From Verrucomicrobiota bacterium (GTDB lineage: Bacteria; Verrucomicrobiota; Verrucomicrobiia; Opitutales; Opitutaceae), in assembly GCA_014584295.1 (NCBI GenBank), contig JACTNC010000017.1, positions 1 to 64,000 of the forward strand: a stretch of 64,000 bases of DNA, read 5' to 3'. This document shows positions 24,685 through 33,424 of this stretch, one piece after another (the first letter of the stretch is position 1; every line of letters starts with the position of its first letter). The translations under genes and the position numbers were made by a program. The notes beneath the pieces were generated by a model. That model did no database searches. It was not told the DNA's origin and worked only from the letters and a program-made list of their open reading frames with translations.

Positions 24685-25383
24685 CTACGTTCCGCGTTTG
24701 TTGCCGTAGAGTTCGATGTGGAGACGGTGCGCGTAGCGATAGCCCCGCGATTTGCATACCTCGCTGAGCCAGGACGCACGGGACCGCATGGTGTCGAGGG
24801 TCTTCGCCTCGGGCATGAGTTGAATTTTGTGGGGTGGAATTTCGACGCCAAGGGATCGAATCATGCCTTCCATTTCATCCACGTCGCCGGGGTGTGAAAT
24901 GACGAACTTGAACTGATAGTTGCAGCCTGCGGACAGCCAGGCGCGAACGATGGCGGGCTGCCAGCGGGTGGCTTCGTGGCGTTTTCTCCAAGTGGGGTGC
25001 TGGGTGGCGTCGGGGGCGGAATTCAGGAGCTTGGGTGACATCGATGCGAGATCGCATGCTATGCCGTCGGGCGCGATCGTCGCGGCCGTTTCAATCGTGA
25101 CATGGTAGGCGCGCTGCTTCAGTTCACGCGCGAGATCGCGAATGCCGGGCGCAATCATCGGTTCACCACCTGTGATGACGACATGCCGTGCAACAGGATG
25201 AGCCTCGACGGCGCACAGAAGCTGCTCGACGGATTGCTGGATTCCCTCGGGATTCCATGACGCGTAGGGCGTATCGCACCAGACGCAGCGCAAATTGCAG
25301 CCGCTGGTGCGGACAAAAACAGAGGGAACGCCGGTGAGCTCTCCCTCGCCCTGAAGCGAATAGAATACCTCGGAAATCAACAT
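24685..25383 (-). CDS. queE: 7-carboxy-7-deazaguanine synthase QueE (radical SAM)
   Basis: A 232-aa radical-SAM enzyme forming the 7-deazaguanine ring in queuosine synthesis. Hallmarks: ISEVFYSLQGEGELTGVPSVFVRTSGCNLRCVWCDTPYASW, here seen as the QGEG substrate motif and the CNLRCVWC cluster cysteines, then VVITGGEPM. The C-terminal KFVISHPGDVDEM and IQLMPEAKTLD are usual. It begins 6 bp after the queC stop, so the two form an operon. QueD and QueF are not in this window. Confidence 0.95.
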   Translation of the reverse strand: MLISEVFYSLQGEGELTGVPSVFVRTSGCNLRCVWCDTPYASWNPEGIQQSVEQLLCAVEAHPVARHVVITGGEPMIAPGIRDLARELKQRAYHVTIETAATIAPDGIACDLASMSPKLLNSAPDATQHPTWRKRHEATRWQPAIVRAWLSAGCNYQFKFVISHPGDVDEMEGMIRSLGVEIPPHKIQLMPEAKTLDTMRSRASWLSEVCKSRGYRYAHRLHIELYGNKRGT

Positions 25384-25389
25384 GACCGG

Positions 25390-26118
25390 TCAGCCGCGCT
25401 CCTTGGGGTTTTCAGTCCTCTGCGCGGAGACGCCGCGTGTCGGATTTGGGGGAAGCGGTGCGTTATTGGCGTAGGTTGTCGGATCGACGAGGCCTGCGAC
25501 AATGAAGGCTTCGCGTCGTTCGACACAGGTTCCGCAGCGCCCGCAATGCAACTCGCCGCCCTTGTAGCATGACCAGGTGCGCGCAAGGTCGACGCCCAGT
25601 TTTCTGCCCTCGCCGGCGATTTCTCCCTTGGTCATGGCGATGAACGGTCGAAGCAGGTGAATCCCAGCGTAGGTGCCGAGACGCATCGCATCGCCCATGG
25701 CCCGCATGAAATCCTCGCGGCAGTCCGGGTAAATCGCATGATCCCCGCCGTGGGCGGCGATCACGAGTCCCTGCGCGTCGGCGCTTTCCGCGTACCCGCA
25801 GGCGATGCTGAGGAAGATGGCGTTGCGGAAGGGCACGACCGTCTGCTTCATGTTCTCGGCGGCGTAGTGTCCTTCGGGGATGCTCCCGCCGGACTGGAGG
25901 AGGTCGGAGGTGAAGAGCTGATTGACGAACGGGAGCGCGATGACGTCGTGGCGAAGACCGAGCTTCTGGGCGTGCTCTTGCGCAAACGGGATTTCGCGGG
26001 CGTTGTGTTTGGCGCCGTAGTCGAAGCTCACGACCCGGGTGACCGCGTGATGTGTATTTGCCCAGTGGAGCGCGGTCACTGAGTCCATCCCGCCGGAACA
26101 AAGAACGACGACATTCAT
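25390..26118 (-). CDS. queC: 7-cyano-7-deazaguanine synthase QueC
   Basis: A 242-aa ATP-dependent enzyme converting the 7-carboxy to the 7-cyano-deazaguanine (preQ0). The PP-loop CSGGMDSVTAL is at residues 7-17; FDYGAKHNAREI, VPFRNAIFLSIA and the zinc ligands in TWSCYKGGELHCGRCGTCVERREAF follow. Length and order are those of the family. First gene of queC-queE. I saw no preQ1 riboswitch in the 100 bp upstream. Confidence 0.95.
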   Translation of the reverse strand: MNVVVLCSGGMDSVTALHWANTHHAVTRVVSFDYGAKHNAREIPFAQEHAQKLGLRHDVIALPFVNQLFTSDLLQSGGSIPEGHYAAENMKQTVVPFRNAIFLSIACGYAESADAQGLVIAAHGGDHAIYPDCREDFMRAMGDAMRLGTYAGIHLLRPFIAMTKGEIAGEGRKLGVDLARTWSCYKGGELHCGRCGTCVERREAFIVAGLVDPTTYANNAPLPPNPTRGVSAQRTENPKERG

Positions 26119-26370
26119 TTCGATGAGCCCAGGTGGTGCGGGGATTCAAGGTCACAGTGCGGACGCAGCATCGCTGCTATCATGGCGCCCAGGAAACGGG
26201 GACGAGACGAAAAGAAGGCGAGGGAACGAATCTGAACCATGTGTCCGCAGACTTTGGCGCCCGATCATGCGAAGGCAAATCCCTGCGTAGCCGGTGAAAT
26301 GCCCTTCGAAATCGTCTGCGGTACGGCCCGTCACGCGGGTGAATACCCTGCTGAATCGAAGAAGGAAAAG

Positions 26371-26404
26371 GTTGGACCACGGATCGCACAGAATGCGCAG
26401 AGTG
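26371..26404. repeat. short third copy of the 'CACGGAT..CACAGA' dispersed repeat
   Basis: GTTGGACCACGGATCGCACA followed by GAATGCGCAGAGTG resembles the beginning of the 163-bp repeats (GTTGAAACCACGGATTGCAC) but similarity fades after about 35 bases. Confidence 0.5.
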
Positions 26405-26438
26405 TTTTATGTGAAGGCCCCAGCTATCAATCGCCTTG

Positions 26439-26597
26439 AGGGGCATGCTTCGTCGTGCCCGGTTCGCAAAGTGACGGGATCGTCCAGCTTCCGATTCTGC
26501 TTTCAGCAATCTGGGAAGATTGCGAAGTCGATTCCGATCCTCGGGACTTGGAAAGTCCTGCTACTTTTCGATCTGGTCACGACGAAGCGTGCCCCTC
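26439..26597. mobile_element. MITE-like element with 19-bp terminal inverted repeats, no ORF
   Basis: Left end AGGGGCATGCTTCGTCGTG (26439-26457) and right end CACGACGAAGCGTGCCCCT (26579-26597) are complementary at 18 of 19 positions. Further inward, GTGACGGGATCG pairs with CGATCTGGTCAC, so much of the 159 bp can fold as one long hairpin. No transposase is nearby and no target-site duplication was seen. Confidence 0.5.
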
Positions 26598-26727
26598 CCA
26601 TTTTTTGGGTCTGCCGTTTTTGGATCTGTCAATACGATGATGCTGAACGGTCGAAAGGGTTTGTCGGGTGGTGCCATTTTAGCCTGTTCAATCAAAGCGG
26701 GTGGCGTTGAACTGGATCGCGCCCCTT

Positions 26728-27567
26728 ATGCACCCGGTTCGGATTGCACTTGTAGCTTTCTTCGTGTGGCCCTTCTGCACCACTTTCGCCGAGACCAGCC
26801 CCACGCCTCCGCTGGGATCCACGGCATTTGTCTGGGAGGATCTCGTACCCCGGGCTACCCGCAATGGCGAACGGCGTGAAGTGGTCAATCGTGTCACGGC
26901 CACACTTGCGAAGCTCCAGTCGCACATCACCACACTCAATCCGGGTCTTGCTTCGCATCCGCCCCACCAGCATGCGCTTGAGGAGCTGATATTCCTGAAG
27001 GAAGGACAGCTCGACGTGACGATCAACGGGCAGACCCATGCGGCGGGTCCGGGCTCGGTTCTTTTCTACGCATCCAACGATTTCCACAACGTGAGAAACG
27101 TCGGTGCGACTCCCGCGACGTATATCGTCGTCAACTTCGGTACGACCGCAACAGCGACGGCACCCAGGGAGCGAGCCGCAGACTCGGCAGGCCCTGGCCG
27201 GCTGCGCTCTCAGGTGTTCGAGTGGCCCGCGGCGCCCTCACGGGTGAACCGAACCTCGGAACGTCGCGATTTTTTCAATGCGCCCACGGTTACCTGCGAG
27301 AACCTTTCCTGCCATTCCACGACCATCAAGCCTGGAGAAGCTGCGCATGGCGCACACCGCCACCCCGATGAGGAAGTCGTCATCGTGAAGGATGGCATCA
27401 TCGAGGCCGTGATGAATGGCACGGTGCGGCGGGGAGGTCCCGGCTCGATTTTCTTTTTCGCCTCCAATGAAGAGCACGGCCTGCGCAATGCCGGCGACAC
27501 CGCCGCCACTTATTACGTCCTTCGTGTCATCACTGCCGCCACACCCAAAGCGGTTTCGAAAAACTAA
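26728..27567 (+). CDS. secreted bicupin-domain protein
   Basis: A 279-aa protein from the ATG at 26728 (MHPVRIALVAFFVWPFCTTFA gives a signal peptide cut near AETS; a GTG at 26701 is the longer alternative). Two cupin barrels follow. Domain 1 has HPPHQHALEELIFLKEGQL, GPGSVLFYASNDFHNV. Domain 2 has GAHRHPDEEVVIVKDGIIE, GPGSIFFFASNEEHGLRN. Each barrel has the full HxH..E and distal H metal set. The arrangement resembles (S)-ureidoglycine aminohydrolase-type bicupins, but secretion argues for another, probably carbohydrate-linked, role. Followed 41 bp later by the DUF1080 gene. Confidence 0.8.
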   Translation: MHPVRIALVAFFVWPFCTTFAETSPTPPLGSTAFVWEDLVPRATRNGERREVVNRVTATLAKLQSHITTLNPGLASHPPHQHALEELIFLKEGQLDVTINGQTHAAGPGSVLFYASNDFHNVRNVGATPATYIVVNFGTTATATAPRERAADSAGPGRLRSQVFEWPAAPSRVNRTSERRDFFNAPTVTCENLSCHSTTIKPGEAAHGAHRHPDEEVVIVKDGIIEAVMNGTVRRGGPGSIFFFASNEEHGLRNAGDTAATYYVLRVITAATPKAVSKN

Positions 27568-27608
27568 CTTTCCCACCGAGGGGTACTCTGATCTTTTCTC
27601 CGATCCCG

Positions 27609-28310
27609 ATGAATTTGCGTATTCCAATTTTCGCGTTCCTCCAAGTTATCGTGCTTTTCGCTGGGACAGCCGCCGCGGCGGACAACACATTGACGACCGC
27701 GGAAAAGGCTGCCGGTTGGGAGCTCTTGTTCGACGGCAAGACCCTGAAGGGATGGCGTACCTACGTGGGGAAGTCGCCAGGAGGTTGGGAAGTTGTGGAT
27801 GGGACGTTGCACGCCATTGCAAAGGTCAAAGGGGCCGAACTGATCACCGAAAAGAGGTACGATGACTTTGAGTTTTCCTGGGATTGGAAGATATCCGTGG
27901 GAGGGAATAATGGCGTGAAGTATTTCGTCACGGAAGCGCGACCGAAGTCCCCTGGTCATGAATATCAAATGCTCGACGATGCCGGCCACCCTGATGGGAA
28001 AAAAGGTGCCAATCGCCAGACCGGCGCGTTCTACGATGTGCTCCCGCCTGATCCTCACAAACCCCTGCGTCAACCGGGTGAATGGAACCATTCAAGGATC
28101 ATCGTGAAGGGAAATGCCGTCGAGCACTGGCTCAATGGAGCACGGATACTCACCTACGAGATTGGAAGTGCCCGGGTGAAAGCCGCCTTGGCGAGAAGCA
28201 AGTTCAAGGATGAGCCCGGTTTCGGCGAGAAGATTGCCGGTCATCTCATGCTCACGTACCACCAGGACGATTGCTGGTTCAGAAACATCAAGATCCGTCC
28301 GCTGAAGTAG
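27609..28310 (+). CDS. secreted DUF1080 (3-keto-disaccharide hydrolase) protein
   Basis: A 233-aa protein with a signal peptide (MNLRIPIFAFLQVIVLFAGT, cut after AAA) and one DUF1080 jelly-roll domain: GWELLFDGKTLKGWRTY, GGWEVVDGTLHAIAKVKGAELITEKRYDDFEFSWDWKI here seen as GWEVVDGTL and YDDFEFSWDWKI, NNGVKYFV, EYQMLDD, GEWNHSRIIVKGN, and WFRNIKIRPL. The Pfam family is named for 3-keto-disaccharide hydrolases and is greatly expanded in Verrucomicrobiota and Planctomycetota. Exact substrate is unknown. Convergent with the sulfatase gene that ends the PUL. Confidence 0.88.
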   Translation: MNLRIPIFAFLQVIVLFAGTAAAADNTLTTAEKAAGWELLFDGKTLKGWRTYVGKSPGGWEVVDGTLHAIAKVKGAELITEKRYDDFEFSWDWKISVGGNNGVKYFVTEARPKSPGHEYQMLDDAGHPDGKKGANRQTGAFYDVLPPDPHKPLRQPGEWNHSRIIVKGNAVEHWLNGARILTYEIGSARVKAALARSKFKDEPGFGEKIAGHLMLTYHQDDCWFRNIKIRPLK

Positions 28311-28341
28311 CGCGACGCGTGCTTACCTGCTGTCCAAGCCT

Positions 28342-29724
28342 TCACTTCAGCGAGACACGGAAGGCGTCGCACCGGCGACGAAGGTCGTCGAGCGTTGCGC
28401 GGTCGGCAGTTTGTCCGGAGAGATTGTTCTCCTCGTGGGGATCGGCAGCGAGATCGAAGAGTTCCTCCACGAGCGGACTTGTTTCGGGATAGCGGATGTA
28501 TTTCCAGCGCTCGGTACGTACACCCTCGACCTTTGGAATCGGACGCCGTTCGGGGTCGGTGAAGACGTGCTCGTAGTACCAGTCGCTGTGAACGCGGGCG
28601 GCGGGATCTCGGAGCAGCGGCTGAAGGTCGACGCCTTGCATCGCGGCGGGAATGGGCACACCGGCGATTGCGAGGAAGGTGGGCGCGAGGTCGATATTGA
28701 GCGCCATCGCGCTGCGACGTCCGCGTGTCGAAGCCGGCAGTCGCGGATCTGCAATGATGAGGGGAAATCGGATCGATTCCTCGTACATGAGCCATTTTCC
28801 GGAAAGTCCATGGGCGCCCATGAATGCACCGTGATCGGATGCGAAGACCACGACGGTATTGCGGTCCAGCCCGCGCGCCGCCAGCGCCGCCCGAACCTGG
28901 GCGACGGCAAGGTCCGCACGGGCTATGTACGCGTTGCGAAGCCGGACGTAGCTTTCGAAAGCGGTGCGTGAGTCGATGAGCCGCGGGGATGCGGCCAGGC
29001 TATTGCGGACGACCGCGGGCAGGCGATCGAATGCCTTGCGGGTGAGTGTGGACGGACGCGAGATGGGTGTGGTTTCGGCGGGTGGGGTAAATTCAGGATC
29101 CTTGTAGTCGAGCGGTCCGTGGGGCTCCTTCAGCGCCATTATGAGGCAGAACGGCTGATTGCGCGGCGTGGAATCGAGAAACTCGACTGCCTTTTCGGTC
29201 ATGACGGTCGTGAGGTACCGGGTGCGCCCGCCTACAGTTTGACGAAATGAGAAATTCTGAGGGAAACCGTACCACAGGTCAAAAAGATCGGCCGGAAGCG
29301 CGCGATGTTCGTCCACCTCGGGTGAACCCACCGCAAACTTGCCGAGGTAGGCCGTACGGTAACCGTGCTCGCGCAGCAGCACCGGGAAGGTGAGCGCGAG
29401 TTGGGCGTTGGTAAGGGGTTTCCTGAATTCCTCGATACCATGACGGCGCATGTATTGGCCCGTGAGGATGCTTGCGCGGCTGCAGCAGCAGATGGCTGTT
29501 GTGGCGAATGCGTTTTCGAAGAGGACGCCGTCCGCCGCGAGCTTGTCGATAGCCGGTGTCTGTGTGCCGAGTCCACCGGTAACGCTCATCCCGGCGTAGG
29601 GCTGATCGTCCGTTAGGAAAAAGACGATGTTGGGGCGGCTCTCGCTTGAGGCTGCAATCAGATTTGTTGCGGCAGTTGCAGCGACAAGCAGAAGGGACGC
29701 AAAGCGGAGATTGAAAAGTGACAT
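28342..29724 (-). CDS. secreted sulfatase (S1 family) with CCCSR formylglycine motif
   Basis: A 460-aa protein with a signal peptide (SLLLVAATAATNLIAA). Sulfatase motifs: RPNIVFFLTDDQPYAG, the modification site ICCCSRASILTG with the formylglycine candidate Cys79, GKFAVGSPE, VFASDHGAFMGAHGLSGK and ERWKYIRY. Cys at the third motif position replaces the usual Pro/Ala; the downstream SRxxxLTG part is intact. Starts 3 bp before the lyase gene end, so it is the last gene of the PUL operon. Removes sulfate from the target glycan; regiochemistry unknown. Confidence 0.9.
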   Translation of the reverse strand: MSLFNLRFASLLLVAATAATNLIAASSESRPNIVFFLTDDQPYAGMSVTGGLGTQTPAIDKLAADGVLFENAFATTAICCCSRASILTGQYMRRHGIEEFRKPLTNAQLALTFPVLLREHGYRTAYLGKFAVGSPEVDEHRALPADLFDLWYGFPQNFSFRQTVGGRTRYLTTVMTEKAVEFLDSTPRNQPFCLIMALKEPHGPLDYKDPEFTPPAETTPISRPSTLTRKAFDRLPAVVRNSLAASPRLIDSRTAFESYVRLRNAYIARADLAVAQVRAALAARGLDRNTVVVFASDHGAFMGAHGLSGKWLMYEESIRFPLIIADPRLPASTRGRRSAMALNIDLAPTFLAIAGVPIPAAMQGVDLQPLLRDPAARVHSDWYYEHVFTDPERRPIPKVEGVRTERWKYIRYPETSPLVEELFDLAADPHEENNLSGQTADRATLDDLRRRCDAFRVSLK

Positions 29725-29727
29725 GGG

Positions 29728-30864
29728 CTATTTCCGGAACACTCTTGTTGATCGTGTGCGAGGTGGCGGGTCGGAAGAATGTGCTGGATCATAGGGTACC
29801 ATGCCCTCGCGGGTGAGGGCGGTGGACTCAACATAGGTGGCGGGAACGGTCGCGCCATCGCTTCCGGACCATAGATTGTTCTCCTCGACCGTGCCGTGAA
29901 CGAGGGCGGCAGGAGCATCCCAGGAGACATTGTCGCGAAGGACGTTGGGCTCGCCTGATTTGGTGGCCAGGATAACAGAGAACCCCTTGCCGCAGCGAAT
30001 CGCGGTGCAGCGCTCAAAAAGCAGGGGCCCGGTATTGTTGTTCTGGTCGAAGCCGCGTTTGGGCTGATCGATGGCGACGCAGCCGACAATGACATGGGCA
30101 GCGGGTACAAAATCGCCGCCCACCTTGAAGCCGTTGCCATTGCCGGTGAAGCCCTCGATCTTCCAGAGATCAAGACCATTGCGATAGGCGACGCAGTTTT
30201 CGATTCGCACCGGGTGCGGAGCCTTCCACAGGTCGAAACCGTCGTCTGCGTTCTCCCAAGCGCGACAACCGCGGAAAACGATGCCGGGGCCCACATCGAA
30301 TTTTGCACCGAAGCCGTCGGCGTTCTGGCCGCGAGTGGGGAGATCCACGTTGCGGTAGGATTCGCAATCAAGGACGAGCGTTTCGCTTGCCGGCGAGCCG
30401 AGGTTGATGCCGGTGTTTTGGTTGGCATGAGCGCGGCAGCGTTCGACGACGTTGTGATGGCCGGTGAGTGAGATGCCGAAACCCGCAGCGCCGGTGATTT
30501 CGAACCCGACGATGTGCCAATAATCACCGGAGACAGCAAAACCGTGAGAACGGCGATCCTTGCCCGCTCCTGAAAAGTCGAAAATCGGTCGCTCGGGTCC
30601 GACGGCTTCGACACGGATCAGTGCAGATGCTGTTCCCTTGCCGGCGAACTGAATCGTGTTTTCGGGCCGATAAGTGCCTGGGGCGACCCGGATGGTGTCG
30701 CCTTGACGGGCAATGGCTACCGCCGCAGCGAGATCGGCGAATGGCGATGTTTCGGTGCCTGTTGCGTCGGCTTTCCCATCAGGCGAGACGAAGAGGGTCG
30801 CGGCACCCGCCCCGGCGTTGATCACCACGAAGACGGCGAAGAGAAATACGCAGGAGGATCTCAT
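29728..30864 (-). CDS. secreted right-handed beta-helix protein, PL9-like pectate lyase
   Basis: A 378-aa protein with a signal peptide (MRSSCVFLFAVFVVINAGAG). It begins with the ATLFVSPDGKADATGTETSPF pattern of extracellular beta-helix enzymes. It continues with PL9-style text: TIRVAPGTYRPE, ISLTGHHNVVERCRAHANQNTGI, NADGFGAKFDVGPG, VFRGCRAWENADDGFDLWKA and GNGNGFKVGGD. The NADGF and DDGFDLW blocks carry the calcium-binding Asp residues and precede the likely catalytic Lys in GFKVGG. PL9 enzymes cleave polygalacturonate or rhamnogalacturonan by beta-elimination. With CE12 upstream this supports a pectin-type substrate. PL9 is the best family guess, not certain. Confidence 0.8.
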   Translation of the reverse strand: MRSSCVFLFAVFVVINAGAGAATLFVSPDGKADATGTETSPFADLAAAVAIARQGDTIRVAPGTYRPENTIQFAGKGTASALIRVEAVGPERPIFDFSGAGKDRRSHGFAVSGDYWHIVGFEITGAAGFGISLTGHHNVVERCRAHANQNTGINLGSPASETLVLDCESYRNVDLPTRGQNADGFGAKFDVGPGIVFRGCRAWENADDGFDLWKAPHPVRIENCVAYRNGLDLWKIEGFTGNGNGFKVGGDFVPAAHVIVGCVAIDQPKRGFDQNNNTGPLLFERCTAIRCGKGFSVILATKSGEPNVLRDNVSWDAPAALVHGTVEENNLWSGSDGATVPATYVESTALTREGMVPYDPAHSSDPPPRTRSTRVFRK

Positions 30865-30969
30865 TTCAGGCAGGAGTTCGGCAGCGCGCGGCTTTTGCTC
30901 ATTCGATCAAGCTAGAGAACTTGGAATCGGTACTCAGGCTCTGCATGTCGATGAGCGAGATTGCAAAAA

Positions 30970-32568
30970 TTACCTGAGTTTGGACAGGTCCCGCTTCAGG
31001 TTGGGATTCGGGAGAGCCGGGCTGTTGTCGCCTGACCGGTCGCGGGTGAAGCCCCGCGAAATGGACGGCGCGAAATCGGTTGGGTAATGTGCCGCGAGCC
31101 GATTCTTGGCAGCGACGATCTCCCGATCCTTTGACCGCGCGAGATTCTTCCACTGCATTGGATCGGCCTGCATGTCGTAGAACTCCTCGGTCCCGTCCTC
31201 GTAGCGGATGTAGTACCAGCGCTCATCACGAATCGACGCGTTGCCGAGTCCGTTGATCGTCATGGTTGGATACGGCCAGGGCTGGCTTGGATTCTTGAGC
31301 AGCGGGGCGAAACTGCGTCCATCAATATCGGGGTTTCCGGGCAGATTGCAGAGCTCAATGAGGGTCTTGTAGAGGTCCATCAGATTGACGACGCGCATGG
31401 ATTCTGCGCGCTTGGTTGTCACTCCCGGCACGCGCACCATCAGGGGTAGCCGAGTGGCTTCTTGCCAGAGTGTGGCCTTCCTGAAGCGGAGCTTTTCGCC
31501 CAGATGCCAGCCATGGTCACCAAAGATCATGACGACGGTGTTGTCCTTGTAGGCACTCTTTGCGAGGGCATCGAGAACCACACCCACACAGTCATCCGCA
31601 TAAGCTGCGGACGCGAGATAGGCCTGCACGGCGCGTTTGAAAAGATCGGATCGATCCTTTTGGGCCACCCATCTGAAATCGGCGGAGGGGCTGAATTTCT
31701 TCTCTCCTGAGGGAGTCAGGATGTCATCGAGATCATCGAGCCGGTAGTCCGGGATTTTGATCTTCTCCAAGGGAAAGCGATCAAAGTATTCCTGGGGTAC
31801 ATACCAAGGAAGGTGTGGTTTCTTGATGCCGACCACGAGGAAGAACGGTTTGTCGTGAGATTTTGCGAGCTCACCTGCAGCCCACTGAGCGGTGTGATAG
31901 TCCATGGTGTCCTCCTTCTTGTCCTTTGTCGGGCCCCAGGAGAATTCCACCCCCTCGTCATTCCTGTCGGCAGGGTCGCTGCTCCGAAAAGGCTCACCTT
32001 TCTTGCCGTCGTAGATGCCCTTTTGTCGCGAGAAGAGGTGACTGGCGTCCACGCCGCCCTTTCCATCGGTGGGGCTCCAATCCGTGAAGGCCCATTGGCC
32101 CTCATCCCCGCCATCCCGTGTGGAATGTTTGTGGAAGAACTTTCCGCGGTTGAATGTCTGATAGCCGTTCTTGGCAAAATATTCGGGCATCGTCGCATGC
32201 GTTTGTACGAGGGCTGAACGACGCATGTTGGATCCGTTTCCATAGACGCCGCTGCGATTCGGCATGAAACCGGAGATGAATGCCGACCTTGAAGGGCCGC
32301 AGATGGGACCCGGGCAATAGGCATTTTGAAAGGCCACGGCTCCTTCCTCGCAGAATCGGTCCATGTTTGGTGTACGAGTCTGACGATTGCCGCCGAATTC
32401 CCCGACCCAGTCATTCATGTCGTCGACGGCAATGATCAGCACATTGGGTTTGGATTCAGCAGGTGCTGCCGACAAATGCGACGCGAGCGGGAAAAGCAGG
32501 ACGGAAAGGCGCAGCGTGACGGTTCGCAGTACTGCCGAAGGAGGGATACAAAACGAGGAATGATTCAT
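30970..32568 (-). CDS. secreted sulfatase, iduronate-2-sulfatase-like
   Basis: A 532-aa protein from the ATG at 32568 (MNHSSFCIPPSAVLRTVTLR gives a signal peptide ending near LSAAPA). Motifs: KPNVLIIAVDDMNDWVG with metal Asp pair, formylglycine site CGPSRSAFISG (Cys90), GKFFHK, FFLVVGIKKPHLPWYVP, MIFGDHGWHLGEKLRF, and MVRVPGV. The overall layout, including the HLPW and GDHGWHLGE strings, is that of the iduronate-2-sulfatase/IdsA-like group. Within the PUL it would remove a sulfate from a uronate- or deoxyhexose-containing glycan. 52 bp after the CE12 gene. Confidence 0.92.
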   Translation of the reverse strand: MNHSSFCIPPSAVLRTVTLRLSVLLFPLASHLSAAPAESKPNVLIIAVDDMNDWVGEFGGNRQTRTPNMDRFCEEGAVAFQNAYCPGPICGPSRSAFISGFMPNRSGVYGNGSNMRRSALVQTHATMPEYFAKNGYQTFNRGKFFHKHSTRDGGDEGQWAFTDWSPTDGKGGVDASHLFSRQKGIYDGKKGEPFRSSDPADRNDEGVEFSWGPTKDKKEDTMDYHTAQWAAGELAKSHDKPFFLVVGIKKPHLPWYVPQEYFDRFPLEKIKIPDYRLDDLDDILTPSGEKKFSPSADFRWVAQKDRSDLFKRAVQAYLASAAYADDCVGVVLDALAKSAYKDNTVVMIFGDHGWHLGEKLRFRKATLWQEATRLPLMVRVPGVTTKRAESMRVVNLMDLYKTLIELCNLPGNPDIDGRSFAPLLKNPSQPWPYPTMTINGLGNASIRDERWYYIRYEDGTEEFYDMQADPMQWKNLARSKDREIVAAKNRLAAHYPTDFAPSISRGFTRDRSGDNSPALPNPNLKRDLSKLR

Positions 32569-32620
32569 GGTAAAGATTCTCGACTGGCAGTGCCGCGCGG
32601 ATCCCAACGCAAGCGGCCTG

Positions 32621-33424
32621 TCATTTCTTGAGCGCAGCCGCGAGTGGTTGATCCTTCAGGCTCTTGATTCCGGCGATGACACACTCCGCATTGATCCTGG
32701 CGCCCAGCTTGCGGGTGTGTTGGCGATCGTTGAAGATCTCGCGGGCCTTTGACTCTCCGAGCGCATCAAAGCGGTCGGCCGCACGCGAATTCAGATCGAT
32801 GAATGCTGCACCGCTGGTTCGCGCAGCCTCTGCAGCCCAGTTCGCGTAACCGTCGAAGCCGCGCTTGATCTTCCCCTTTTCCCACTCGTTGCGTGGAGGG
32901 GGAGAGCAGATGATGGGTGTGGCACCCTTTGACTTCACGTCGTGCACGTACTGGCGCAGATACCAGCCGTAGCTGTGGACGAGCTTGTGCTGACCTTTCA
33001 CTCCCACTTGGATCGTCTCGTCACCGGCGGATGTGATCGTGGAGCGATTGGGGTTGTTCGGCGAATTCCACGTATCGTTGTGGCCGAATTGGAGGATGAC
33101 AAAATCGCCTGGCTGGATCTTTTCGAGGATGCTGGGCCAAGCGCCTTCCTCGATGTAGCTGCGACTGCTGCGGCCGCCGCGTGCTTCGTTGTAGACGTGA
33201 ATTTTAGCCGTATCAAAAAACGTCCCGATTTCCTGCCCCCAGCCCCACGGGCCGCGCGAGCCGTCACCGGTACCGGTTTTCATGATCGAGTCGCCCACGA
33301 GGAACAGGGCCGGGTGCTGGACGGGTTCCGTCGGAGCCCCGGGCGAAACTTCGGCGGCATGAATGCCGACAGCCAGCAGCAGCGAGGCGACGAGGACGCG
33401 CGACATCAACAGAAGGCGTTTCAC
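32621..33424 (-). CDS. rhamnogalacturonan acetylesterase-like SGNH hydrolase (CE12)
   Basis: A 267-aa protein with a signal peptide (LLLMSRVLVASLLLAVGIHA). SGNH blocks: FLVGDSIMKTG (Ser in block I near residue 46), YNEARGGRSSRSYIEEG (block II), VILQFGHNDTW (block III) and the Asp-His dyad in NDRQHTRKLGAR near the C-terminus. The order and spacing are those of CE12 rhamnogalacturonan acetylesterases, which remove acetyl groups from galacturonate in pectin backbones. Its start overlaps the preceding esterase stop by 4 bp. Confidence 0.88.
   Translation of the reverse strand: MKRLLLMSRVLVASLLLAVGIHAAEVSPGAPTEPVQHPALFLVGDSIMKTGTGDGSRGPWGWGQEIGTFFDTAKIHVYNEARGGRSSRSYIEEGAWPSILEKIQPGDFVILQFGHNDTWNSPNNPNRSTITSAGDETIQVGVKGQHKLVHSYGWYLRQYVHDVKSKGATPIICSPPPRNEWEKGKIKRGFDGYANWAAEAARTSGAAFIDLNSRAADRFDALGESKAREIFNDRQHTRKLGARINAECVIAGIKSLKDQPLAAALKK

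Larger units (their letters stand above)
26119..26727. other. 609-bp gap upstream of the double-cupin gene, repeats only
   Basis: No supported gene. It holds a short third copy of the dispersed 'CCACGGAT..GCACAGA' repeat (26371-26404) and a MITE-like element with 19-bp inverted ends (26439-26597), listed separately. Open frames here have no recognisable protein text. Confidence 0.55.

Noticed and set aside
24685-26118. QueC/QueE as part of a 7-deazaguanine DNA-modification (Dpd-type) system
   Set aside because: No DpdA-like transglycosylase or other Dpd genes nearby; the pair fits ordinary queuosine synthesis.
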